This document shows, in pieces, positions 19,168 to 26,640 of a DNA stretch of 64,000 nucleotides (position 1 is its first letter; each line of letters begins with the position of its first letter). Below the pieces are notes generated by a model. That model did no database searches. It saw only the letters and a list, made by a program, of their open reading frames with translations, and was not told the DNA's origin. Source of the DNA: Comamonadaceae bacterium (GTDB taxonomy: Bacteria > Pseudomonadota > Gammaproteobacteria > Burkholderiales > Burkholderiaceae_C). The position numbers and the translations under genes are program-made. Location of the stretch: contig JAIXOM010000059.1 in the NCBI GenBank assembly GCA_027486755.1, positions 248,001 to 312,000 of the forward strand. The letters run 5' to 3'.

Positions 19168-19904
19168 GGGCGGGGGTTGGCCAGCAGCACCGCGTGCAGG
19201 TCCGAGGCAAAGGCCTGCAGCTCGTCGTTCAGCGCCTTGTTGCGGCGCACCAGCCAGTTGTAGCCTAGCACCGCCGGCACCGCGACGGCCAAGCCGATGG
19301 CGGTCATGATCAGCGACTCGCCCACCGGCCCGGCCACTTTGTCGATCGAGGCCTGCCCGCTGATGCCGATCTTGACCAGCGCGTTGTAGATGCCCCAGAC
19401 GGTGCCGAACAGGCCTACGAAAGGCGCGGTTGAGCCCACCGTGGCCAGCAGGGCCAGGCCGCGCTGCAGCCGCGCCTGCACCACGCTGAGCGCGCGCTGC
19501 AGGTTCATCGCCAGCCACTCATGAAAGTCAATCCGTCCGACCATGCCTTGATGCTTGTGCGCGCTGTCCAGCCCTTTTTGCGCGATAAAGCGTAGCGCGC
19601 TGGTCTCGCCCAGGCTTTTGAGGCCTTCTTCTACCGATGCGGCCTGCCAGAAGCCTTCCTGCACCTGCTTGAGCTGCTGGGCCATCTGCCTTTGCTCCTG
19701 CAGTTTGAGCAGGGTCACATACCAGGAAGCCAGGCTCATCAGCAGCAGGATCAAGAGCGTGAACTTGGCCACCGCATCGCCTTGCGCCCACAGGGATGCC
19801 AGGCCGTAGGGGTTGGCCTCGGCGGCTGGCCCTTGCGCCCAGGCAGGCGCGGCAAATGCGCCAGCCAGTGCGGCCAACCAGAGCAGGGGTTTGGAAATCA
19901 TCAT
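19164..19904 (-). CDS. exbB: ExbB/MotA/TolQ-family proton channel
   Basis: The 246-residue protein begins with a cleavable-looking leader (LLWLAALAGAFAAPAWAQ), which is seen in some ExbB proteins. It has three further membrane helices and the MotA/TolQ/ExbB block TVGSTAPFVGLFGTVWGIYN. ATG 19904 or 19901 is the start; AAGGA lies 4 or 7 nt upstream, which slightly favours 19901. Upstream in-frame codons are not plausible. It couples proton flow to TonB together with ExbD. Confidence 0.89.
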   Translation of the reverse strand: MMISKPLLWLAALAGAFAAPAWAQGPAAEANPYGLASLWAQGDAVAKFTLLILLLMSLASWYVTLLKLQEQRQMAQQLKQVQEGFWQAASVEEGLKSLGETSALRFIAQKGLDSAHKHQGMVGRIDFHEWLAMNLQRALSVVQARLQRGLALLATVGSTAPFVGLFGTVWGIYNALVKIGISGQASIDKVAGPVGESLIMTAIGLAVAVPAVLGYNWLVRRNKALNDELQAFASDLHAVLLANPRP

Positions 19905-19929
19905 CGGGTCCTTGTGAAATCGGTGGGTT

Positions 19930-20817
19930 TCAATCGATGCGCCAGGTATAGGGAATGAGCGCCCAGGCCTGCTGCGGCTTGCCGTCGACGGTGGCCGGCT
20001 CAAAGGTACAGGCAGACAAGCCGTTGCGGGCCGCGTCGTCCAGGCGTTTGTAGCCCGAGCTTTTGTTCACCTCGGCCTGCAGCACCTTGCCCTCAGCGCT
20101 CACCAAAAAGCGCAGCACCACCGTGCCTTCCTCGTCCATGCGCTTGGACATGGTCGGGTAAGCTGGCGCGGGGCAACTGCCCGGGCGCACCGCGCCGACG
20201 GCGCGCGCGGGCGCTGCCGGTGGGCTGGCTGCGACGGCCGGTGCGGGCGCTGGGGAGGGTGAAGGAGCGGGCGCCGGTGCGGGCGTAGCCACCGGCGCGG
20301 GTGCCGGTACGGGCCTGGCCACGGCTGGCGGCGCAGCCACCGCCGGCGCGGCGGGTGGGGCGCTGATCATGGCCGGTGCTGGCGCAGGGCTGGGCGCAGG
20401 AGAGGGAGCAGGTGTGGGTGCCGGAGCAGGTGCCGGAGCAGGTGCCGGAGCAGGTGCCGGAGCGGGCGTTGGTGCCGGTGCCGGTGCGGGAGCCGGCGCG
20501 GGCGTGGGAGCAGGCGTGGAAGCCGGTACAGGCGGTGGAGCGTCCGGCGGTTTGGGGACGGGCTTGGGCGGCGGTGGTGGTGGTGGCGGAGGAGGCGGTG
20601 CAGTGTCGCTCAGCAGCAAACGCACCGGCACCACGACCTGCTCGACCAGGCGCTGGCCGGTGGCGCTGATCAGCAGCCAGGCCAGGGCGAGGTGCACGCC
20701 CAGTACGCCGGCCAGCGCCCAAGGCCGGCCGAAGCGACCGGCTTGGCTTGGCTCGATGGACCACATGCTCATCTTCATGGCCCCACCATTGACGGCCACA
20801 GAGGGGTCTGGGCTCAT
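19930..20817 (-). CDS. tonB: TonB energy-transducing protein with long Pro-Ala spacer
   Basis: TonB links the ExbBD motor to outer-membrane receptors. An N-terminal membrane anchor (residues ~31-50, ALAGVLGVHLALAWLLI) is followed by a poly-proline run, a PKPVPKPP stretch, and about 130 residues of Pro-Ala repeats. A C-terminal TonB domain starts with CPAPAYPTMSKRMDEEGTV and contains SSGYKRLDDAA. The full frame gives 295 residues from ATG 20817; ATG 20778 (MKMSMW) is an alternative with a GGTGGGG site before it. The repeat DNA contains exact 12-bp units. No TonB-dependent receptor is in the window. Confidence 0.88.
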   Translation of the reverse strand: MSPDPSVAVNGGAMKMSMWSIEPSQAGRFGRPWALAGVLGVHLALAWLLISATGQRLVEQVVVPVRLLLSDTAPPPPPPPPPPPKPVPKPPDAPPPVPASTPAPTPAPAPAPAPAPTPAPAPAPAPAPAPAPAPTPAPSPAPSPAPAPAMISAPPAAPAVAAPPAVARPVPAPAPVATPAPAPAPSPSPAPAPAVAASPPAAPARAVGAVRPGSCPAPAYPTMSKRMDEEGTVVLRFLVSAEGKVLQAEVNKSSGYKRLDDAARNGLSACTFEPATVDGKPQQAWALIPYTWRID

Positions 20818-21253
20818 CGGGGTCGGACCCTGATAAAAGCCGTCGACGCTTGCCGTGCAAAGGTTGCACTGATCACACAGGTTGAGGGAAGGGATCGCAC
20901 TTGTCTTGTCGGCCCGATCGATGTTGCCTTCAAAGTATAGGTGTAGCCTTGTGCGACAGCCGCAGATTTACCTCCTGCTGCTGATCGCCGCAGGTCGATG
21001 ACTCGAACGCATGGGCCGAGCTCAGGCTGATGGATCAGGAATCCTTCCAACCCGTCGCCTGCGTCGATCGAGCTCGATGGGCTGCAGCTTTAAAGGTGAA
21101 TGGATGGCCTGGGCCCAGCGATGGCAAGGAGGAACACCCTGAGCTGCTGACTTGGCGATGCAGCCGCTGCGGTGTGTGGCGCGGTGCGCGACGGAGTGCC
21201 TAGACGTCTATGAAGCGTGGCGGCTGCGCGAAAGCGAACCGCCACAGGCTCGC
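20818..21253. other. intergenic region between tonB and the cytochrome c gene
   Basis: No supported gene, RNA or repeat is seen in these 436 bases. On the minus strand a TATACT near 20934-20939 could be the -10 of a tonB promoter, but no convincing -35 or Fur box accompanies it. A short minus-strand frame overlapping the tonB start shows no family features. Confidence 0.5.
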
Positions 21254-21559
21254 TTATTTCTGCGACATGATCCAGCTCACCAGCCTGGCCGCTTCGGCAT
21301 CGCTGACCTGGGGATTGGCCGGCATCGGCACCGCACCCCAGTTGCCCGAGCCGCCCTTGATGATCTTCGTGGCCAACATCGCAGCCGCATCTTTCTGACC
21401 GCCGTATTTCTTGGCGATGTCCTTGTAGGAGGGGCCTACCAATTTCTTTTCTACAGCATGGCAGGCCATGCAGTTCTTGGACTGGGCCAGTGCCTGGTCG
21501 GCTTGGGCGTGGAGGCTGAAGCTGGCGGCCAGCAGGCCGATGATCAGAGGGGTTTTCAT
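21254..21559 (-). CDS. class I cytochrome c (c551/c552 type)
   Basis: This is a small periplasmic electron carrier of 101 residues: a Sec signal ending in HAQA, a haem-binding CMACH at residues 30-34, and the methionine ligand in AVPMPAN. Length and the KLVGPSYKDIAKKY block are those of Pseudomonas-type cytochrome c551/c552, which donates electrons to terminal oxidases or nitrite reductase. It is a single gene, without an adjacent oxidase. Confidence 0.92.
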   Translation of the reverse strand: MKTPLIIGLLAASFSLHAQADQALAQSKNCMACHAVEKKLVGPSYKDIAKKYGGQKDAAAMLATKIIKGGSGNWGAVPMPANPQVSDAEAARLVSWIMSQK

Positions 21560-21659
21560 GCGCTTTTTTAAACGTGTTGAGGAGGGAAATCTGCCTTTTT
21601 TGCCGATGCGCCGATAAGGCGCACAGCTGTCAGATTGTTTCTCAAACTTGGCGGCTGCG

Positions 21660-21694
21660 CCAGCCTGGCCCTGACGGGCTCAGGGTCAGGCTGG
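21660..21694. terminator. strong hairpin after ilvD
   Basis: A 14-bp stem (CAGCCTGGCCCTGA with TCAGGGTCAGGCTG, one G-U pair) around a 5-nt loop lies just past the ilvD stop codon. No clear T-run follows on the ilvD strand, so termination is likely but not certain. Confidence 0.5.
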
Positions 21695-21703
21695 CTTTGC
21701 CCT

Positions 21704-23407
21704 TCAATACAAATCGAGCACTGCGCCCTTGCTGGCGCTCGAGGCGTTGAAGGCGAACTTGGCCTGCACGCCGCGGGTGTAGCGCGGTGCCGGGGCTTGC
21801 CAGCCTTTTTTGCGCTCGGCCAGTTCTGCGTCGCTGACATTGAGTTGCAGGAGCAGTTGGTGCGAGTCTATGGTGATGGAGTCGCCCTCGCGGATGAAGG
21901 CGATGTTGCCGCCGGCCGCGGCTTCGGGCGCCACATGGCCGACCACCATGCCCCAGGTGCCGCCGGAAAAGCGCCCGTCAGTGATCAGGCCCACGCTCTC
22001 GCCCAGGCCGGCGCCAATCAGCGCGCCAGTGGGGGCCAGCATTTCAGGCATGCCGGGGCCGCCCTTGGGGCCCAGGTAGCGCAGCACCATCACGTCGCCG
22101 GCCTTAATCTTGCCAGCCAGAATCGCTTGCAGGGCCGATTGCTCGTCGTCAAAGACGCGGGCCGGACCGGTCATGACCGGGTTTTTCAGGCCGGTGATCT
22201 TGGCCACCGCGCCTTCGGGCGAGAGATTGCCTTTGAGGATGGCCAGGTGGCCCTGTGCGTACATGGGCTTGTCGATCGGGCGGATCACGTCCTGGTCGGC
22301 GCGGGGGGTATCGGGCACCTCGGCCAGGTTCTCGGCCACGGTTTTGCCGGTGATGGTCATGCAGTCGCCGTGCAGGAGGCCTGCCTTGAGCAGAACCTTC
22401 ATGACCTGCGGAATGCCGCCGGCTTGGTGCAGGTGAATTGCCATGTACTTGCCGCTGGGCTTGAGGTCGCAGATCACCGGGATCTTTGTGCGCACGCGCT
22501 CGAAGTCGTCGATGGTCCAGGCCACGCCGGCGGCGTGTGCCATGGCCAGGAAGTGCAGCACCGCATTGGTCGAGCCGCCGGTGGCCATGATCACCGCTAC
22601 CGCGTTTTCGATGGCCTCGCGGGTGACGATGTCGCGCGGCTTGAGGTCGTTTTTGACGGCCTCCATCAGGGCCTGCGCCGAATCCTTGGCCGAGTTGAGC
22701 TTTTCGTCGTGGGTGTTGGCCATGGTCGAGGAATAGGGCAGCGACATGCCCAGGGCCTCAATGGCCGAACTCATGGTGTTGGCGGTGTACATGCCGCCGC
22801 AGGAGCCGGGCCCCGGAATGGCGTGTTGCTCGATGCCTTTGAGGTCTTCGTCGCTCATCTTGCCCGCGGCGTTTTGGCCGACCGCCTCGAACACGCTGAC
22901 GATGTTGAGCTCTTGCCCTTTGTAGTAGCCGGGCAGGATGGTGCCGCCGTAAACGTAGACGGCGGGCACGTTGGCACGCAAGATGCCCATCATGCCGCCA
23001 GGCATGTTTTTGTCGCAGCCGCCGACCACCACCACGCCGTCCATCCACTGGCCTTGCACGCTGGTTTCGATGCAGTCGGAGATGACCTCGCGGCTGACCA
23101 GCGAATACTTCATGCCCTCGGTGCCCATGGCCATGCCGTCGGAGATGGTGGGCACGCCAAAGATCTGCGCATTACCGCCCGCCGCTTCAATGCCGGCCAC
23201 GGCCGCATCGGCCAGTTTTTGCAGGCCGCTGTTGCAGGGGGTGATGGTGCTGTGGCCGTTGGCCACGCCGATCATGGGCTTGGAAAAGTCGCCCTCCTCG
23301 TAGCCCATGGCGTAGTACATGGAGCGGTTGGGCGCGCGCGACTTGCCCTCGGTGATGTTGGCGCTGCGGCGGTTGATGGGGGTGATGGGGATGATTTTGT
23401 CGCTCAT
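21704..23407 (-). CDS. ilvD: dihydroxy-acid dehydratase
   Basis: The enzyme converts dihydroxy-isovalerate and dihydroxy-methylvalerate to the 2-oxo acids in valine, leucine and isoleucine synthesis. At 567 residues it is full length. Three cysteines, Cys58 (TPCN), Cys131 (CDKNMPGG) and Cys203 ([12 protein letters not shown]), match the [2Fe-2S] type of the family. [11 protein letters not shown] and [11 protein letters not shown] are intact. It stands alone; other ilv genes are not nearby. This is the biosynthetic copy, unlike the divergent relative at the left edge of the window. Confidence 0.95.
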   Translation of the reverse strand: MSDKIIPITPINRRSANITEGKSRAPNRSMYYAMGYEEGDFSKPMIGVANGHSTITPCNSGLQKLADAAVAGIEAAGGNAQIFGVPTISDGMAMGTEGMKYSLVSREVISDCIETSVQGQWMDGVVVVGGCDKNMPGGMMGILRANVPAVYVYGGTILPGYYKGQELNIVSVFEAVGQNAAGKMSDEDLKGIEQHAIPGPGSCGGMYTANTMSSAIEALGMSLPYSSTMANTHDEKLNSAKDSAQALMEAVKNDLKPRDIVTREAIENAVAVIMATGGSTNAVLHFLAMAHAAGVAWTIDDFERVRTKIPVICDLKPSGKYMAIHLHQAGGIPQVMKVLLKAGLLHGDCMTITGKTVAENLAEVPDTPRADQDVIRPIDKPMYAQGHLAILKGNLSPEGAVAKITGLKNPVMTGPARVFDDEQSALQAILAGKIKAGDVMVLRYLGPKGGPGMPEMLAPTGALIGAGLGESVGLITDGRFSGGTWGMVVGHVAPEAAAGGNIAFIREGDSITIDSHQLLLQLNVSDAELAERKKGWQAPAPRYTRGVQAKFAFNASSASKGAVLDLY

Positions 23408-23543
23408 GGCTCTTCAGGGCGGTTGTGGATCGGTTGGGCGCATTGTAGGTATTGCCTTTGGCTGGCGGCTTGGTGGGCGAGGGCTGGGTATGGCGGTCGG
23501 TCCGGGTGTGGGGCGCTCCGGGTGTGGGGAGTTCCGGGGGTGG

Positions 23544-23615
23544 TGGGTCTGGGGGTGGGGCGGCCGGCTCATGCTGGGGTACCAGAAATCGCCGGCCGCC
23601 CCACCCCGAGACCCA
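23544..23615. repeat. hairpin 1 of a complementary-loop pair
   Basis: A 25-nt arm (23544-23568) pairs with 23591-23615 with a single mismatch. They enclose a 22-nt loop at 23569-23590 whose centre reads CTGGGGTACCAG. The loop is the exact reverse complement of the loop of hairpin 2 (23686-23707). The two stems are unrelated to each other. Confidence 0.85.
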
Positions 23616-23659
23616 CTTGGAGGCGCGTAACTGTTCTTGGCCGGCCTGGCCCGTCCAGG

Positions 23660-23733
23660 CATTGCAGGGGGTAGCCCCCACGGCCGATTTCTGGTACCCC
23701 AGCATGAGGCCGTGGGGGCTACCCCCTGCAATG
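23660..23733. repeat. hairpin 2 of a complementary-loop pair
   Basis: A perfect 26-bp inverted repeat (23660-23685 with 23708-23733; arm contains GGGGGTAGCCCCC) encloses a 22-nt loop at 23686-23707 reading GATTTCTGGTACCCC and then AGCATGA. This loop is perfectly complementary to the loop of hairpin 1, 95 bases upstream. Such an arrangement could allow loop-loop pairing in RNA or single-stranded DNA. Confidence 0.88.
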
Positions 23734-23819
23734 CCCACCCCGAACCGTATTTCTCCGAACCGCAACCGCCACCCAGCAACCCAGTCCGACCCCAATCCCG
23801 ACTCCTACAATGCGCGACC

Positions 23820-24638
23820 ATGCTGATGCACCCCACCATCGACCCCGTGGCCCTGCAGATCGGTCCCCTGGCCATTCACTGGTACGGACTGACCTATCTG
23901 GCGGCTTTTGGCCTGTTCTTTCTGCTGGCGCGCCAGCGCCTGAAGCATGAGCCCTATGCCTCGATTCGCACACCCGCGCCCTGGAGCGTCAGGGATGTGG
24001 AAGACCTGCTGTTTCTGGGCGTTCTCGGTGTGGTGGCGGGTGGCCGCTTGGGCTACTGCCTGTTTTACAAACCGGGCTACTACGCAGCGCATCCTTTGGA
24101 GGTGTTTGCCATCTGGCAAGGCGGCATGAGCTTTCATGGGGGCCTGATCGGGGTGCTGCTGGCGCAGTGGTGGTTTGCCCGCTCGCGCGGCCGGCCCTGG
24201 CTGCAGGTGATGGATCTGATCGCGCCTTGCGTGCCCACCGGCCTGGCCGCGGGCCGGGCGGGGAACTTCATCAACGGCGAGCTCTGGGGCCGGGTGGCCG
24301 ACCCCACTTTGCCTTGGGCCATGGTCTTTCCGGGAGCGGGGCCGGCGCCGCGCCATCCTTCGCAGATTTATCAGTTCCTGCTCGAAGGCTTGCTGCTGTT
24401 CGTGCTGCTGTGGCTGCTGGCACGCAAGCCGCAGCCGCAGGGGCGGGTGTCGGCGGCCTTCTTGGTGGGTTACGGGGTTTTCCGCTTCGTCGCCGAATAC
24501 TTTCGCCAGCCCGACGACCACCTGGGCTTGCTCACCCTGGGTTTGAGCATGGGGCAGTGGCTGTGTCTGCCCATGGTGGCAGCGGGACTGGCGCTGTGGG
24601 TCTGGTCGGGGCGTTCTGGGGTGGGCAAGGCCGGGTAG
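23820..24638 (+). CDS. lgt: prolipoprotein diacylglyceryl transferase
   Basis: Lgt attaches diacylglycerol to the lipobox cysteine of prelipoproteins. The 272-residue protein has about seven membrane helices and the signature [15 protein letters not shown], with conserved HWYGL near the N-terminus and [11 protein letters not shown] 23820 is chosen; a much longer upstream frame runs through the hairpin region and adds no family sequence. At the 3' end a 17-bp segment including the stop (TGGGCAAGGCCGGGTAG) is repeated with a 20-bp period at 24622-24658, a small tandem duplication. Confidence 0.94.
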   Translation: MLMHPTIDPVALQIGPLAIHWYGLTYLAAFGLFFLLARQRLKHEPYASIRTPAPWSVRDVEDLLFLGVLGVVAGGRLGYCLFYKPGYYAAHPLEVFAIWQGGMSFHGGLIGVLLAQWWFARSRGRPWLQVMDLIAPCVPTGLAAGRAGNFINGELWGRVADPTLPWAMVFPGAGPAPRHPSQIYQFLLEGLLLFVLLWLLARKPQPQGRVSAAFLVGYGVFRFVAEYFRQPDDHLGLLTLGLSMGQWLCLPMVAAGLALWVWSGRSGVGKAG

Positions 24639-24798
24639 GGCTGGGCAAGGCCGGGTAGTGACCCCAGAGCGCAGTCAGTGCGCGACTGCCACGACAATGA
24701 TTCAGCTGTAGCTTCGCGGCCCTGGCTACGCATTCATCACGCAAACGCCCACAGAAGGCGAATCTGGGCTGCTTTCCGTCCTAAAAATTGGAGACAAG

Positions 24799-25791
24799 AT
24801 GAAGCCATTCCCGCATTCCAATTCCCGCCGCGCAGTGCTGCAGTACGCTGCCTCCGCGCTGGCTGCAGTCAGTCTGGGCAGCCGGGCCCAATCCACCTGG
24901 CCGAGCAAGCCCGTGAACCTGGTGGTGCCCTTTCCGGCCGGCGGCGGCACCGACGCCTTCGCGCGGCCCCTGTCGGCGCAGTTTGCCAAATTGACCGGCC
25001 GGCAGATGGTGATTGAGAACCGGGGGGGTGCCGGAGGCACCTTGGGCGCGGGCGTGGCGGCCAAGGCCGCGCCTGACGGCTACACCTTGTTCATGGGCGC
25101 GGTGCACCATGCGATCGCGCCTTCGATGTATGCCAAGCTCGACTACGACATCGAAAAAGACTTCGTCCCCCTGGCTTTGGTGGCCAATGTGCCGCAGGTG
25201 CTGGTGGTCAACCCCAAGAACCAGCCGGGCGACTTCAAGGAATTCCTGGAGCGGGTGCGCAAAGCACCGGGCCGCTACAACTACGGCTCGGCCGGTGGTG
25301 GTACCTCTCACCATCTGGCTGGCGAGCTGTTCAAGCAGCAGAGCAAGACCTTCATCACCCACATTCCCTACCGCGGCGCTGGCCCGGCCTTGCAGGACCT
25401 GATTGCCGGCAATGTGGACATGATGTTCGACGGCCTGGGCTCCTCGGCCCAGCATATCAAGGGCGGGCGCATCAAGGCGCTGATGGTGTCCGGCGGCAAG
25501 CGAAACCCGGCCTTCCCGGATGTACCCTGCGCCGCTGAGTTGGGCTTGCCTGAGTACACCGTGACCACCTGGTACGGCTTGTGGACGCCCAAGGGCACGC
25601 CCGCCGATGTGCAGACACGCATCGTTGATGAGGTGCGGCGGGCCTGCAACAGCGATGAGCTCAAGGCGGTCTGGGCTTCCAATGGCGCCGAGTTCGGCAG
25701 CCTGAGCCCGGCCCAGTTTGGCGGTTTCGTCAGTGCCGAGATCAAGCGCTGGGCCACAGTGGTCAAGGCTTCGGGCGCCAAACTCGATTGA
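24799..25791 (+). CDS. Bug-family (TctC-like) solute-binding protein
   Basis: This is a 330-residue periplasmic binding protein with a TTGGAGACAAG ribosome region before the ATG. The leader contains SRRAVLQYAASALAAVS, a Tat-like double arginine. The mature start WPSKPVNLVVPFPAGGGTD and the ENRGGAGGTLGAGVAAKA and HIPYRGAGPALQDLIAG blocks are family features. It is followed 46 bp later by a crotonase gene and then a malonyl-CoA synthetase-like gene, so malonate or a related dicarboxylate is a reasonable ligand guess. Confidence 0.9.
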   Translation: MKPFPHSNSRRAVLQYAASALAAVSLGSRAQSTWPSKPVNLVVPFPAGGGTDAFARPLSAQFAKLTGRQMVIENRGGAGGTLGAGVAAKAAPDGYTLFMGAVHHAIAPSMYAKLDYDIEKDFVPLALVANVPQVLVVNPKNQPGDFKEFLERVRKAPGRYNYGSAGGGTSHHLAGELFKQQSKTFITHIPYRGAGPALQDLIAGNVDMMFDGLGSSAQHIKGGRIKALMVSGGKRNPAFPDVPCAAELGLPEYTVTTWYGLWTPKGTPADVQTRIVDEVRRACNSDELKAVWASNGAEFGSLSPAQFGGFVSAEIKRWATVVKASGAKLD

Positions 25792-25837
25792 CGCCAGGGG
25801 TAGCCGGTTTGCCTTTCAGTCATCACCTTGGCAGCGT

Positions 25838-26614
25838 ATGAGTGGGGCAATCGACTGCCAGATTGAGGGGCCGATCGCTCAGGTCACTGTGCACCACCCT
25901 CAGCGCATGAATGCGATGACGCGCGCGATGTGGCGCCAGTTGCGGCAGGTGTTTGAGCAGCTGCACGGTGATCGCAGCCTGCGGGTGGTGGTGGTGCGCG
26001 GCGAGGGCGGCCATTTTTGTGCCGGGGGCGATATTGCCGAATATGCCGACTTTCGATTCCAGCCAGAGTCCCTGCGGGCCTTTCATGAAGACGAGGTCTG
26101 GGGCGGTCTGAACGCCGTGCTGTCGTGCGACCTGCCCATCGTGGCGCAGATCGAGGGCAATTGCATGGGCGCCGGGGTAGAGATCGCCTGCTGCTGCGAC
26201 ATCCGGCTGGCCAGCGAGGACGCCCGCTTTGGCGCGCCGATTGCGAGGCTGGGTTTTCCGATGGCCCCCCGTGAGGCGGCGCTGGTGGCACGCGTGGCTG
26301 GCGAATCCACAGCCCGAGCCATGCTGCTGGCGGCCCAGGTGATTGAGGCGCCCGCGCTCTTACAGCGCGGCTTCCTGCAGCAAATCCTGCCTGCATCCTC
26401 CTTGTCCGAGGCAGTCGCTGCTCTTGCCCGGCGCATGGCCGAACTGGCACCTGAGGCCGCGCGCATGAATAAGGCGACTTTGCGCGCCCTGGCGCAGACA
26501 GGCCCTGCGGCCTTGCCCGGCTTGGTCCAGACGGCCTACGACTATGCCGATACGCCCGAGCACCATGAGGGCGTCAGTGCCTTCATGCAAAAGAGGCCGG
26601 CCCGTTTTTCCTGA
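25838..26614 (+). CDS. enoyl-CoA hydratase/isomerase (crotonase) family protein
   Basis: The 258-residue protein has both oxyanion-hole regions of the crotonase fold, GHFCAGGDIAEY and GNCMGAGVEIACCCDIRLAS. The glutamate equivalent to Glu144 of rat hydratase is kept (GVEIA). The second catalytic glutamate, normally in FG.PE, is missing: the segment reads FGAPIARLGF. That argues against a classical hydratase and leaves room for an isomerase, hydrolase or decarboxylase. ATG 25838 is used; the longer frame overlaps the Bug gene. It is followed by the malonyl-CoA synthetase-like gene after 26 bp. Confidence 0.85.
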   Translation: MSGAIDCQIEGPIAQVTVHHPQRMNAMTRAMWRQLRQVFEQLHGDRSLRVVVVRGEGGHFCAGGDIAEYADFRFQPESLRAFHEDEVWGGLNAVLSCDLPIVAQIEGNCMGAGVEIACCCDIRLASEDARFGAPIARLGFPMAPREAALVARVAGESTARAMLLAAQVIEAPALLQRGFLQQILPASSLSEAVAALARRMAELAPEAARMNKATLRALAQTGPAALPGLVQTAYDYADTPEHHEGVSAFMQKRPARFS

Positions 26615-26640
26615 CGTTTTCTTATCCCCCTTCGACGACC

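Larger units (their letters stand above)
23408..23819. other. ilvD-lgt intergenic region with paired hairpins
   Basis: The 412 bases separate divergent ilvD and lgt and hold no supported gene. They carry G-rich tracts (GGTGTGGGG, repeated) and two long hairpins with complementary loops, listed separately at 23544-23615 and 23660-23733. The lgt start follows directly. Confidence 0.75.

Noticed and set aside
20369..20833. Gly-Ala-rich frame opposite tonB
   Set aside because: It is the reverse of the Pro-Ala repeat DNA; no start context or motif supports it.
20814..21050. 78-codon minus-strand frame upstream of tonB
   Set aside because: No ribosome site, no motif, and it overlaps the tonB start; probably chance in the promoter region.
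21635..23674. 679-codon frame opposite ilvD
   Set aside because: Low-complexity antisense translation; ilvD is unambiguous.
23637..23819. Upstream extension of lgt through hairpin 2
   Set aside because: The family N-terminus begins at 23820-23826; the extra residues translate a hairpin.
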